From positions 40,379,538 to 40,443,537 of the forward strand of contig OW386289.2 in the NCBI GenBank assembly GCA_936432065.2: DNA of 64,000 nucleotides, written 5' to 3'. Made by a program: the position numbers and the translations under genes. The DNA comes from Rutpela maculata. Its lineage: Eukaryota; Arthropoda; Insecta; Coleoptera; Cerambycidae. The notes below the pieces were generated by a model. The model did not search any database, was not told where the DNA came from, and saw only the letters and a list, made by a program, of their open reading frames with translations. Shown here piece after piece: positions 35,936-48,157 of this stretch (positions are counted from its first letter, which is position 1; each line of letters begins with the position of its first letter).

Positions 35936-36809
35936 GTCTAGACAAAAAAGGTCTCTTGTCATTTTTTCGTAAAGTTGACCGTGTCCGACTTATAGGTAAA
36001 CAATTTAATGTTTGAAAAAACGCAAAAACGTCTATTTAACAATTAAAAATTTAAGCTTTAGAATAAAATAATCTGCACTTACTCTTCAGGATTTTGTTAA
36101 TGGATTTTCAAAGATTATATAAAAATTTTGGTGAACTCAAAAAATGTATTTTACTTCCACGTCCAGTGGAAGTATAGTAACGACAAAAAATTTTTAAAAA
36201 TTTTTATTGTCCAAATAGGCTTAAAATCTGTCTGTCGGTCTGTCTGTCTGTCTGTCTATCTGTCGGTCTGTCTGTCTATTTGTCTGTAACTTTTTTTGTG
36301 CGCACGTTTACTCTGGAACCGTTTAAGATATTGACTTGAAATTTGGTACACATATGTACTTTAACGAGATCTAGAACTAGATTATATTTTCATCTTGTTC
36401 CGTCGAAGGGTTGGGGGGTAAATAGGTCAATCAAGCAGGTAATGTGGAAGTAGTGATTCCTTGGGCAGCGGTTTTTTAATATTGTTTTTCAACCTTGAAA
36501 ATAACCGTTTTTGCGTTTTTTCAAACATTAAATTGTTTATAAGTCGGAAACGGTCAATTTTATGAAAAAATGACAAGAGACCTTTTTTTGTTTAAAATGA
36601 CCTATAAAACAAAAACAAAAAAATTCATTCGGGCCAAAAAAAGGAATTTTCGCAATTTGTATAAAAAAAGTTAATTTAAAAAAATTGGGACCATATTTTC
36701 GTCCGGCAAACTCTTGTTCCGTATTCAGGGGCATGTCCCGAACATGAATATGCAAAAAAATCGTATGGAAAATTTTTTTCATACGAATGCGAGGTTTTCG
36801 CCTTGTCTA
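35936..36809. repeat. foldback FB1 copy 2, interrupted
   Basis: Opposite orientation to copy 1. The outer ~210 bp of the left arm is missing. The right arm is complete, ending CGAGGTTTTCGCCTTGTCTA. It is interrupted by a HINE-like copy at 36153-36477. Without that insertion it shows the target as ATGTATTTTTTAATATTG. Confidence 0.85.
36153..36477 (+). mobile_element. HINE-like copy 5, internally deleted
   Basis: Starts ACTTCCACGTCCAGTGGAAG and ends TTGGGCAGCGG plus T. It is only ~325 bp because the region from AATCAAGCAGGTAA to TGTGGAAGTAG is deleted. The GTCTG microsatellite is expanded (36225-36285). It is inserted inside a T run of FB1 copy 2. Copy 1 of FB1 at 34973-34998 is the empty site, supporting T/T target choice with no clear duplication beyond T. 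Confidence 0.85.
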
Positions 36810-37545
36810 AAAAGGCTGGTTCTGGACTCCGTGGTGGCGACAGTAATCATTTCCACATTTAATTCAGGGGTATTCATTGTTTAAATAGTTTCCAGCAACT
36901 TTGCATAGTCTCATTATCAATACACAGGGCGTCGCAGGCGTATAGGGTAATATTTTAAGAGTGTATAATTTGGGTTAAAATTACAGTAATAACATTGGGA
37001 TAACATACACAGTATATGTATGTATTTTCATATTTTATCTAGGGAGCTGTGGGTGGAATACCCCCCATGGGCTCATTTAATGAATTTCATTAGTAGTTGG
37101 TACTTCTTGTGGATAAGGTATTACTTAAAATTAGACGATATTGAAAATGTCAGATGTATCCGATATGTGGTTTTCGAAATATACGACTTTTAAGAGGGAC
37201 ATGGAAGCGCGGTGCGACCAACATCGTGACGTCAGAGAATAGTAATATAAATCGGTGAAAATAGAAAATAAACTGAAATTCTTCACAAACACGCATAAGT
37301 TTCAAAGCACACTGCTTGAGTTAATGATTTGTAATATTGTGAAACTATGATAACGCGGTGTAGCTAGCCGCTTCGGTTAGCGGGTTCCTAACAAGTGACG
37401 TCACAACCGACACTCGACAAGGCGGGTGCGGTCTATTTTCATGATTTTTTTTAGACGATTTACAGGTCTCACAAAATTCTGTTTTTTGCACAGGGTCTTA
37501 AAATTATAAGATCTTTCCGATAATAAAATTTAAAAAAAGTGCTAA
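36810..37545. other. unclassified, GC-richer patches
   Basis: No gene recognised. ATGGGCTCATTTA near 37067 is the inverse of TAAATGAGCCCAT near 37544, so 37065-37556 may be one repeat unit. GC-richer blocks occur near 37195-37235 and 37360-37435. Confidence 0.3.
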
Positions 37546-37558
37546 ATGAGCCCATTAT

Positions 37559-38339
37559 TAAAAAATATTATTTTGGGTATTCAGCAGATAACTTTCAAAG
37601 AAAACATTCGTTTCTTTCATATCTGCTGAATACCCAAAATAATATTTTTAACAATGATGTAAGCAGAAATAATAGGTATTTATTTATTAAACTAGATGAG
37701 TTTTGGGGCTCTAAAGGAATGTTTGTTTTTTGTTATTTTTAATATATTTGTCAAGTAAATAGATGTCTTCCTGTCAGTTTTTTGACATGAAAATATTTCA
37801 TTTTTATTTTCTAATAGTAACTTTTATTTCGAATTGGATTTATATCCTTCTGACGAGTTCTAAAGAGAACGAAAAAGATTGTACAATGTTTAAAGGCATT
37901 AATCCATCGAAAATATATGAAATACTTCATTTATTGGACATGCATGCGGTGAGCGAAATGTTATAACTATTTTCTTTGTGCTTTTTAGTATTTTTTTGAC
38001 TTTGAAATGTAATAAACGTTTGATTGTGATGTAGTATCCTCTAGGTAGGGCTAGAGATACTTAATATTATATATATTAGCATGATCAGACTTGAATCATC
38101 AATATATAGAAAGAGTGGTTGTTTTATTGCTTTTCATGCTGAATCTTAGATATGGTAGGTGTATGAAAGAAGTCGACAAGTCACCGTAGGGGGAGTCTTG
38201 TTGATCTTCCTTTTTGGTCAGACTTGCACCAATGGTATATGAAAGAAACGAATGTTTTCTTTGAAAGTTATCTGCTGAATACCCAAAATAATATTTTTTA
38301 ACAATGATGTAAGCAGAAATAATAGGTATTTATTTATTT
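37559..38339 (+). mobile_element. insertion with 13 bp flanking repeats
   Basis: Flanked by ATGAGCCCATTAT at 37546-37558 and 38340-38352. The right end (38241-38339) ends in a TATTTATTTATT tail. The left ~130 bp is an inverted piece of that same right end (AATATTATTTTGGGTATTC) joined to a direct piece (TATCTGCTGAATACCC onward to its tail). A 13 bp duplication, simple tail and 5' inversion are typical of LINE-driven insertion (twin priming). The element class is unknown. Confidence 0.55.
37763..37966 (+). CDS. candidate secreted-protein first exon
   Basis: I do not recognise the protein. A frame opens at ATG 37763, with a better-placed second ATG at 37787. The latter gives MKIFHFYFLIVTFISNWIY, which looks like a signal peptide or membrane segment. 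A hydrophilic KENEKDC segment follows. At 37948 the sequence reads GCG|GTGAGC, a strong splice-donor match, so the coding exon may end there and the stop at 37964 would be irrelevant. It lies inside the insertion at 37559-38339, so it may be part of an element or a transduced exon. No second exon is identified. Confidence 0.25.
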   Translation: MSSCQFFDMKIFHFYFLIVTFISNWIYILLTSSKENEKDCTMFKGINPSKIYEILHLLDMHAVSEML

Positions 38340-38352
38340 ATGAGCCCATTAT

Positions 38353-39450
38353 CTTTACATACATTACCTATAGATGCTCAAATTTTTTAACACGTTTAAA
38401 TCACGCTTTAAAAATTATTTCTATAAGCCATATTTGAGCCGCCATTTTGAATCTTTCAATTTTGACTTCAGATTCATAATCAGCCACCCAAAAAGGAGTT
38501 TCAAAAATAAATCAGCAATACTTTATCAAATATTAAATTTTTAGATTTAGGAGTGGTTTCTACCCCTTGGGAGTAAGATCAAATGTCAGGACCATATATA
38601 TTATTAGAATTTAAGCTTGCTTTCTTTATTACGTTTCAAAAGCATATCAGCAATGCTTTTTCTAATATTAAATTTTTAGCTCTAAGGGGGAAACCTCCCT
38701 TGTGGGTAAGGGGACCATATAGAAGTCGAAGAAGATGCCTTTTACTACAAAGACCACACAGATTTATGTATAGAGTATAATTACCACTATCCCGACTAAT
38801 CTATTTATATTATACTGTATACTTTAGCTAAAAAAACTTAATTAAAATTTTTACTACACTGCTGGCCAATAGAAACGGACTAAGGGAATTTTTAGGTTGA
38901 ATTTAAATCTACATTTCTTGAGAAAGAGAATAAATATCAATTTCAGGAATTAAGAGATAATTTATTTGTGAAACAATTTTTTTAATGCGCATTTTTTTAG
39001 TAACTGGTTTATGGGGAAAAAACAATTTCTCAAATTTTTGATATCTCTCTTTTTTTGTGAGATATCAATTTTTTTTTCTAAAAACATAACATTTTTCAAT
39101 TGTTTTGCGGTTAGACCTTGTTGTGCTTTGTAAGAGTCGATCGTTGTAGGTTATTATATTACCTTATGATAGCTCCTTTGAAATAATGATAATAAGTACA
39201 TTTTTTTGCATGGTAATCAATGGAGTACCTAAAATCCGTATACGTTTATGGATTGGGGAACCTTCTTTGAGATTTCTACATCAAAATGTAAAAAACAGAA
39301 CCTACTTATCCCCGGAACAGTTAAATATATCAAGTTGAAATTTGGCACACTTGTAAAATACAAAAATGTACGAAAAAATATTTATATGTCTTTTTAATGG
39401 AGTAATTGTGCGAATAGCTTTGCGGCCACAGCCATATACTGCGAGTATAG
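38353..39450. other. no gene seen
   Basis: AT-rich. Frames such as 38583-38780 show no family motif. No internal repeats recognised. Confidence 0.4.
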
Positions 39451-39454
39451 TAGA

Positions 39455-40905
39455 TAGTTATTGGAATAAAACAGAATCCAAATAAGCAAGATGAAATATA
39501 TTCCCATCTGCCAGTCCCCTTGGCCTCGTTGAACAGTCTTCGAACCTCTGCCTTCTGGTGGAGAGCTCGCGGTTCCACCAAGGAGTTTCACGCTTGGCCT
39601 TTCTCTCTTTCAGAGGACAGTTTAGCTCGAAGGCTGTTGTTACTGCTAAGGTTTTTACGTTGCTCAGCAGTTCTACTTCCGCCTGTGTTTGTGGTCTTGA
39701 TGGACAGTCCTTCATCCCCTGCTCTAGGTTCTCGTTGAAGAGTTCCCAGTCGCAGGTTCTTGAATTTCTGCTCATCTTCCCTTCTTCCCTATTTTGAATC
39801 TTACCCATCTGTGGTCCATGCCATTCACTTATAACTCGTCCCGCGCTGTGTGTGGTGATTGTAATGTCAATAACTTCTCATCTTGTTGTTGTGACGAAAA
39901 TCGGTTCGTTTCCGCTGTTTGCTACTTCTAATTTATTACTAATAATAAATTCTTGGAGTGACTCACCTCTTGTGTTGTTGCCTGTGCTCCCCAGACGATG
40001 TAGTGTGCGTTGGCGTCATAGAATGAGCTCTAGTTGGTTTGTTTCGCATTGCTGGACCAGTTCTTTAACTTCCTGGGTTGGAGGTAGACCTGGCTGATCA
40101 TAAGAAAGATATACCGAAGCTATTACTAGCTCCTTCATTGACCCTTCCATCTTGGCGTTAGTTTGTGCTACCACTAGGTCCCTCGTGCATAGTCGCCACA
40201 TTGGTAGCAGATTAATATTTTTCATTGCTATGATGCCACCTGGGTGGTTCTCTGCTCGGTTGATTACTTCCCATCCTTGTTCCGCCTGTAGTCCCCTGAT
40301 TCGCCCCCTGTAAACCAAAGGTTCTCGTATCAGTGCTATATCTATACTATTATTTAAAATGTATGTCTGCAAAGCGGCCGAAACCTCCTTGCAGTGATAT
40401 ATTTACCTGTATGAATGTGAATGTAACCACTAAAGGCGGTCACTGCTGGTCCCCTCTGTCGCGATATCCATTCCCCGGGTTCGTCCTGCGCCCTTTGAGT
40501 GTCCTCTTCTATCTGCTATTTTTGCTCCCCTTTCTTTCTTCCTCCCCAAGGCTTTGAATAAAACCCTGATTAGGTTGAAATAGGGTCTGCATTGGAACTC
40601 CTCTATATTTTCCACGATGGTTCATCCACCAATAGGATGAGTTGGTGTCCCTTTGGGTCGGGCTTCGTGTCCACGACAGTTCATGTGCTTATTTGCAGCC
40701 CTGGATTCTGCACCCCCAGTCGCTTTAGTGCTTTTTCCCCTTCCAATACTGGTCTCGCTATCCACACCAAGGTTCTAATGGGTTTGGCTATGCCGTCATA
40801 GACTCTAGGTTTCGTTTCTTCACCACACGCGCTAACCAGTCCTTGGCGGCTTGGTTGGCACAGGAGGTAAGAAGAAAGACCCCCCCCCCGTAGAGTTACC
40901 CCCAA
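39455..40905 (-). pseudogene. R1/LOA-like LINE: ORF1, EN and linker
   Basis: Reverse-strand LINE remnant, less AT-rich than its surroundings. 40905-40590 matches the C-terminal part of an ORF1 protein (IRTLVWIARPVLEGEKALK, then QNPGLQIST and GHQLILLVDEPSW). From 40372 an APE-type endonuclease begins: IALIREPLVYRGRIRGLQ, LVIASVYLSYDQPGLPP, then DANAHYIVWG at ~40015, a catalytic block. 39808-39458 is the linker before the RT (NWDLYxExL-like start, CPLKERKAKRETPWWNREL). The RT and the 3' end are missing past ~39455. Frameshifts separate the pieces. ORF1 would bind RNA and EN would nick DNA in a live element. Confidence 0.85.
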
Positions 40906-41540
40906 GAATCTCGGGGGTTGTTGTCATTCGATGACGTCCTCCAGGACACCGATCAGGGAGGACTTTTTCAGTTCCGCCTGATCCGCGCCATGTGGCCGCA
41001 TAAGAAGAACCAGATTCAGGGTTGTCTTCCCCAGCCAGCAGTTTAGTTTAAATGGCAAAGGCCCTTTTACATTTATCAATTGTATAACTTATTTTCAGAA
41101 TTAAGTAACATATACAGATCTAATTAATTATGTTTGAATTGCTTATGCCACGCTTTAAAACATTAAATATAATTATTTTAGATAAAATGATATTGTCGAG
41201 TGGCTGACTGGTGCAGTTAGTTCATGCTTACTTTATGTATACATGTGCTTATTGATACAATTAATTAAAGCAGGAAAACCTGGTTTTTAGCATCATTATG
41301 AGCATATTAGTATTTGCAATCATCTGCTTCGTTACTTACAGACTAATAAATTACACCAATAACATTCTACACAGACCACCAGAGCGTCAGGATGAAATTG
41401 TTTTGATTTTTTAGACATGATAAAATATTTTGTTAACAAATATAAGACACACAATGGGTATGACAATTTCTTTTTTAGTTTTCAGTGTTCTAAACATGAT
41501 TTTAATAAGTTGATGTTACAGCCTAATAACATAAATTATT
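40906..41540. other. no further gene; LINE upstream flank
   Basis: 40906-41045 is GC-rich and probably more ORF1 or 5' sequence of the LINE (a CCCCCCCCC tract at 40880 precedes it). 41050-41540 is AT-rich with no recognisable content. Confidence 0.35.
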
Positions 41541-41559
41541 TCTTTTTATTACCCACCAG

Positions 41560-44500
41560 CCCAGCAGAAGTTAGAAAATTATTGCCTAAAACAATGAGAA
41601 AGAAGAATGTTAAAAAATGGTCTTTTTTACCTATCCTTGGTAAAGTGTGGAAGCTATATGTTTTTACTAATTTTGGAATACTGAAAACGAATCCGTCATC
41701 CGTTTTGGCGAAAAATCTCGGGAACACATTAAAACACATTATTTGGGTCTGACATTGGAATTAATATTAGTCTAAATACTAAGTTTCTATAACTAAGTAG
41801 AAAAAGAAGTAAAAAAACCAAATTCATCCCTTCAACCATCCTCGCCATTCCCTCACCACCCCCAAGAAGGTTATAAGCTATTATAACTACTATATAGTTG
41901 TTTACATATTTTTTTAAAAACCAGAACACCTCATTAAGTGGTTGTTATTGGAATATAATAATCTGATTAGTTCTGAGTACATTCATATGCCTCCTAACCC
42001 CTAAAAGGAGTGAGGAGGCAGGGACATTAATCGGTTTTAATTACAAAAAAAATCCTAATACTCAGTTGGATGTTTTTTATCATATTAAGGTTACTTGGCC
42101 AGTTCAGATCACTCCTGAATATTTCTTACCCCATCTAGGGAAGGGTTGTGGGGTGTCAATGTCAATTATAGTAAAAAATTATTTAGCTATTTAAATAATT
42201 AAAGAATTTTTTAATACAAAAACAAGTAGTATTTTCTGGATAGTGATGTGCACACCGTACACCCCAAAAGTGTGAGAAATATTCAAGGGTGAGAAATATT
42301 CATCTGAATTTAAATAAAGTCATTCAGAATGCAAAATATGATTATTACAAAAAAAAATTAGAGAACGCTGGCACAAACAATAAACAACTTTGGCATACTA
42401 CAAAAGAAGCAGTTAATATAAAAAGTAAAAGTGCAAATTTAATAAATTTAAGGGACGAAAATAATAAAATTATTAATGATGACTTACAAAATGCGAACAC
42501 ATTTAATTCATATTTTACTTTAATAGGACCAAAATTGGCGAATGAAATAAATATTGATAATAATCCATGTAATTATGAAGAGCCTAATATAACACACTCG
42601 ATATTTTTGAACCCTGTGTATGAAAAGGAACTAATAAATATTATAAACTCTTTAAAAAATAAATGTAGCCCAGGTATCGATGAAATGTCAAGTGAATTAA
42701 TTAAAACAAATCATATACATATTTTAAAGCCACTTATACATATTATTAATTCAATTTTTTCAACCGGAATAGTTCCACAAAAATTCAAAGAGTTTATAAT
42801 ATCACCAATTTTCAAAACAGGTTAGTAATTACAGACCAATTACACTAATCAACAACTTTGCAAAAATATTTGAAAAAGCCATGAAATTAAGAATTGTGAA
42901 TTATCTTGAGAAATTCGGACTACTTTCACAATGCCAGTATGGTTTTAGAAATAATCAAAATACAGAGTCTGCGATTTATGATGTTATTAATTTTGTAAAT
43001 AACCAATTGAATGAAAAAAAGAAGTGTGTAGCTGTGTTTCTAGACCTGGCTAAGGCTTTTGATACGGTCTCACATCATATACTAATAAATAAGTTGGAAA
43101 AAATAGGCATAAGACGTATTGCACTAACTATACTAAAAAATTATTTAAAAGATAGACAGCAATGTCAGAATTAATAATAAGTTAAGTGAGCCACTAACCA
43201 CTAAAACTGGCATTCCACAAGGAACTGTGCTGGGATCAGTATTGTTTATAATTTATATCAACAGTATGTTCATGTTAAATACTAAAATGAAAATAGTATC
43301 ATATGCTGATGATACTGTATTATTATTTCATGGTAATGATTGGCAAAGCACGATGCAAAATGCATCAATAGGTCTCAGCACAGTTAGAACATGGCTGGAT
43401 AAAAATCTCTTGGCACTGAACTATCTTAAAACCAAATTCATTAGCTTTTCGATCAGAAACATAAACTGTAATCACACAAAAAATCTACCCCTGCATAATA
43501 ACAACTGTATTCTAAATGATTATCAAAACTGTACATGCGACAAGAAAATTGACTCTGTAAATGAAATAAAATATTTGGGAGTTATAGTTGACCAACATTT
43601 AAAATGGAGAAGCCACATAGAATTAATTTAAAAAAAAATTAGAACACTTATCCCTATATTTTACCAACTACGCTTTATATTATATAAATACTTGTATATA
43701 AGGCCTTGGCAGAATCTATAATCAGATATGCTATCATAAGTTGGGGGGGGTCTATATAACACTACAGTTAATATTCTACGAACAGCACAAAATTATGTAA
43801 TAAAAGTCATGCTAAAGAAACCCAAAAACCATTCTACACAACTGCTACACGAAGAAACCAAGCTATTAAATGTTAGGCTTATGTATATTATACAGTCAAT
43901 CGTCTTCGTACATGCAAAATGTGAGAAAAATTCGTTAAAACATAATATCAACAGACGGGCAATAACAAATAATCATATTCAAGAACAATTTTTTACAAGA
44001 ACAACATATCAGAAATTTGTTTCTTTTTTAGGAACAAAATTTTATAATAATATACCAAATGATATAAGAATATTAACTAATTTAAAAGCATTTAAATATA
44101 AAGTAGAAATGTACGTTATAGAAAACAAAAATCACTTCATGCATGTTTAATAGTTTTTCTGCTAAATCACACAGACTGAGGTCTGGTTCTCTGTTCTCCT
44201 GTAGTATTTTCTGGTAGATGGATTCTTTTAATGTAACTGTGTTGCTTAGGTAAATATTATTAATAGTTAGGTATAGGTTATATATGTATATATTTTTTTT
44301 CCTTTCTTGTAAATCACACTCATGTTCATATTTACACAAGGACATTTCATCAAATAACATTAAGGACTTACACTAATTTGCATATCTATAAACTACATGG
44401 AGCACATCACAATTTTTTAATTTAGGTGCTCCAAATTAATGTAATAATTTAAAATATGTAATATATTGTAGCAAAATGGAAAATAAATGGAAAATGGAAT

Positions 44501-45350
44501 TGACTAAATCACCTTATTATGATAAAAAAAAACATCAAACTGGGTGAATAGGGATTTCTTTTGCAATTAAAACCAATAAAAACTCTAAAAAGATAAAATC
44601 CACCACCTTAATTGGTGGGGATAGGTGTAAGTGTATTTCGAAGTAATCACATTATAACCTGATAATAACCATTTAACGAGAAGTTTTAGTTTTTTAAAAA
44701 ATAAATAAATGACCGTATATTAGATATTGTAGCACCGTTCTTATTGGCGGTGGAGGGTGAGAGAAACGAGGGGGGGGGGGGGAGTGGAGGATTTAGAATT
44801 TTTTCTTCTTTTTCTACTTACCTAACGAAACTGAATATTTTGAATGAATTTCCTGCACTAAAGAATAACTTTTTGTTGCTAGTTCTAAGTTCTAATATCA
44901 ATTTCAATTCCCCCCCCCCCCCAAAGGGTTATTTTTTACTGTCTTCGCGATGTTTTTAGCCAGATTGATGACAGATTCATATTCAAATCAGTAAAAAAGA
45001 TAGTTTCCACACTTTTTCACCGATGGGCCAAAAAGCCCTTTTTTGTAAACTAACTATATAGTAGTTACAGTAGTTTCTATAGTACCTTCTTAGGCATGGT
45101 GAGGGAATGGCGAGGAGAATTGAAGGTTGAAGGGGTGAATTTGGTTTTTTTACTTCTTTTTCTACTTAGTTATAGAAACTTAGTATTTAGACTAATATCA
45201 ATTCCAATTTTACCCCCAAATATGTTCCCGAGATTTTTCGCCAAAACGGATAACGGATTCGTTTTCAGCGCCCCAAAATTAGAAAAAAGGATGGCTTCCA
45301 CACTTTACTACTAATGGGTCAAAAAATACTGTTTTTTAATGTTCTTTGCT
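41560..45350. repeat. inverted arms flanking a LINE
   Basis: 41560-42000 and 45080-45350 are reverse complements (for example TCGCCAAAACGGATGACGG / CGGATAACGGATTCG and CTAAGTTTCTATAACTAAG). 44640-45065 is a more diverged copy of the same material. It contains G13 (44770-44782) and C13 (44910-44922) where the better copy has GGCGAGG and ACCCCCA. The LINE at 42289-44500 occupies the centre. The arms do not code for a known protein. Confidence 0.65.
42289..44500 (+). pseudogene. CR1-group-like LINE with RT domain, 5' truncated
   Basis: Non-LTR retrotransposon, fragment from the linker to the 3' end. 42289-42825 holds the linker and RT start (NAKYDYYKKKLENAG, CSPGIDEMSSELIK, FIISPIFKTG). After a small deletion the frame shifts to SNYRPITLINNFAKIFEK, then YGFRNNQNTESAI and CVAVFLDLAKAFDTVSHH, ending 43174. 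A second shift gives KTGIPQGTVLGSVLF and the catalytic VSYADDTVLLF, with LGVIVDQHLKWRSHIE near 43600. A C-terminal GTKFYNNIPNDIRIL follows at 44027. The 3' end has an AAATGGAAAAT-type tail. No endonuclease remains. Motifs point to the CR1/Daphne/Jockey region; the exact clade is unsure. Confidence 0.88.
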
Positions 45351-45965
45351 GCAGGGATAGATGATGTAGGCGCTCAAGTACTGAAAGCGGTAGTTGATAA
45401 AATTAATACCGTCTTACCTGATTAATGAACCTTTCGCTAATGACCAGTATTCAGATATACTAAAAATTTAGAAATCTATTCCGATTTATAAAAACAAGGG
45501 ATCTGGAATAAAAACATGTAATTATAGAAATATTGGTGTCCAAAATCTGTTAACAAAAATTTTTGAACTCTGCTACAACAATAGATTAATAATCCTTTTA
45601 GAACGTCACAATCTTTTATCTGCGTGCCAAAATGGATTGAGAAAAAATAAATCGACATCAACTACTGTTGAAAAATTTTATGAATGTATTTATTATATGT
45701 TGAACAACAAACAGTAGTTTATTTTTTTAACTTAGCGGAGCTTTCGACACCATTGATCACAGTTTGTTTTTATAAAAAATCTTTAGATTCAGATTACGTT
45801 GAGTTGCCCATCAACGGATCATCTCTTGCCTAAATAACAGAAAGCAAACTATAGTCATAGATTCATACCAGTCAGATGTTAGGAATGTTACTTCTGGTGT
45901 ACCACAAGGCTCTATTCTAGGTCTCCCGTTATTTTCGACTCTTATTAATGATTTCAAACTCCGAG
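45350..45965 (+). pseudogene. second LINE, RT N-terminal part
   Basis: Broken RT reading: AAGIDDVGAQVLKAVVD, then KNKGSGIKTCNYRNIGVQN (normally NYRPIS), ERHNLLSACQNGLRKNKST, and FDTIDHS-like residues. It ends in SYQSDVRNVTSGVPQGSIL across shifts. It is a different family from 42289-44500. Further pieces of what seems the same element are at 47880-48110 and 48915-49030, separated by foldbacks. Confidence 0.8.
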
Positions 45966-46002
45966 AAAAAGTAGTTCATAAGATGCTGAACAAAAGCTCT
46001 AA

Positions 46003-47612
46003 AGGGCACAACTCCAAAAAATGAACAGTTTTCGAAATAATGTGGTGAAAAGTTGAAAATCCGCCTGGACGGAAAAAGCTCGCTGACGACAAGTGAATAC
46101 TCTACAAGTCCTTGTTAAGGCAAAAAATTAATCCAAATACCTCCAAACAGACAGTATAAGTTATCCATGACGAGTTTTACGTCAACCCGGTACACCAGCC
46201 TCTGAAAACCTGACTTTACCCCCAAACCACCCTTGTATGTACTTGCAAATAATATGGATCGGTTTGTAGTAGGTTATTCGTGACAATACTTATAAACCCG
46301 ACGTTTAATAACGTTAATCCCGTCATATTGAGTAATTCACCTTAAACAGTAACAGCAGCCCTCAACTCACTTACCTTCGAATGCGATATTAATTGAAGAG
46401 ACCTCATTAGTTAGTGTTCAATGACTTTTAAGCCGTTGATTTTGAATTCGACGTCTGATGTCCAAGCACGTTATTTTTTCTTATGAACCACCTTTAACAA
46501 CTATTGCTCTCATAGACTACAGTACTCAATAAAAGTGAAATAGATCATTTAATTTGGAGTCTGTTAATTCGATGTTTGATACTGTGAACCTCCTTGCCGT
46601 TAATTACTGAGCTTTGAGCCATGTTCATCAGATCTAACCACCCAAAGTACCACCGAGTATATAATATACCTAGTACTAATATAAACTCATTGAGTGTTTT
46701 TAAAACTGATTAAATATAGTGAATATTTCAATAATACCACACAAACACATGGGATCAGATACACGTCACGTCAACGTTCATTGATCCTGGGTAATGCTGA
46801 GCACGAGTGATCTGTAGATATTCTTTTTTGATAAATAAGCTTCTTTGACATAATTATTATTGAGATATTAACTATATTTAATCAGTATTAAAATTTTATC
46901 AGAGTTCATTCAATGACTTTATATTAGTACTAGTTTATTATATACTCGGTGGTACTTTGGGTGGTAAGATCTATTAAACCTATTTAAAAGCTCAGTAATC
47001 AAAGCCAAGGAGATTCACAGTAACAGATATCGAATTAACAGACTCCAAACTAAATGATCTATTTCACTTTTATTGAGTACGGTAGTGTATTAGAGCGATA
47101 GCTGTTAAAGGTGGTTTACAAATAAGAAAAAATAACGTACTTGGACATCAGACGCCGAATTCAAAATCAACGGCTTAAAAGTCAATGGACACTAACCAAT
47201 GAGGTCCCGTCAATTAACATCGTATTAGAGGGTAGTTTGAAGGTGAGTGAGTTGGGGGCTGCTTTTACTGTTTGAGGGTGAGTTACTCAATATGACGGGA
47301 TAAGCGTTATTAAACGTCGGATTCATAAGCATTGTCACGAATAATCTGCTCCAAACTGATCCATTTTATTTTCAATAATATACAAGGATGGTTTGGGGGT
47401 GAAGTCAGGTTTTCAGGGGTGGTGTACTGGGTTAGTGCAAACTCGCCATGTATAACTTATACTATCTATTTGGAAGTATTTGGCTTCATTATTTGCCTCA
47501 ACAAAGACTTGTAGAGCATTGACTTGTCGCCAGCGAGCTTTCCCGTACAGACGGATTTTCAACCTTTCAGCCCCCATTATTTCGGAAACTGTTTTCTTTT
47601 GTGGGTTGTTTC
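46003..47612. repeat. 1.6 kb foldback inside LINE 2
   Basis: Arms of about 740 bp (46003-46740 and 46850-47612) pair throughout, with a ~110 bp centre. Shared blocks are GTTGAAAATCCG, AGCTCGCTG, GACGTCTGATGTCCAAG, TAAATGATCTATTTC and CACCGAGTATATAATA. The ends are diverged (GGGCACAACTCC versus GGGTTGTTTC reversed). The element lies where the LINE RT should continue. Arms are less AT-rich than the surroundings. No coding sequence. Confidence 0.85.
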
Positions 47613-47879
47613 TACCTGTTTATTTACGAAGTTCACTATATGTAAATCATTACTATTAGGTACCCATATTTTACAATTCCAATTTTAGTTGATTTTGAAC
47701 AAAACTTTTGATATTATATTTTGTATACTATATATTTTTTTCTTTATTTGTAATTACTACTTACCTTATGTTCATTTTTTTAGTGCTGGGCCCATGATAG
47801 TTTTTATACAGAATCATATGAACAACGTTTGGCTGGAGTTTGAAACGATTTGACCGATTTGCTCTTTCCATTGATTTTG

Positions 47880-48110
47880 TGCGAAGTCCTTTCTGTGCAT
47901 CATCGGATGCTACAATTGTTTATGCAGATGATTTTATGATTTTTTCTAATATACCATAATTCCTTGAAACTGACAATCTGTAGAGCTAACAACAGTAAAT
48001 GAATTTTACAATTTGTGTTTGAGCAATGGTTTGGTTTGGAGTTAAATGCTGGCAAAACATTTTGTATGCCATTCTTATCCAAGAATGTTGTCATACTTCT
48101 ACTGTTCTTA
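47880..48110 (+). pseudogene. second LINE, YADD segment
   Basis: Contains ATIVYADDFMIFSNIP, the catalytic YADD box of a reverse transcriptase, and after shifts LSNGLELNAGKT-like residues. It is the expected continuation of 45350-45965. The link to that element is inferred from order, strand and decay. Confidence 0.75.
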
Positions 48111-48157
48111 TTAAAGCTGGTCAATAATCAATTGTACAGAACTGGCTTTAATTTGGA

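Noticed and set aside
39520..40801. Several plus-strand frames
   Set aside because: They are the antisense of the minus-strand LINE, which has the recognisable motifs.
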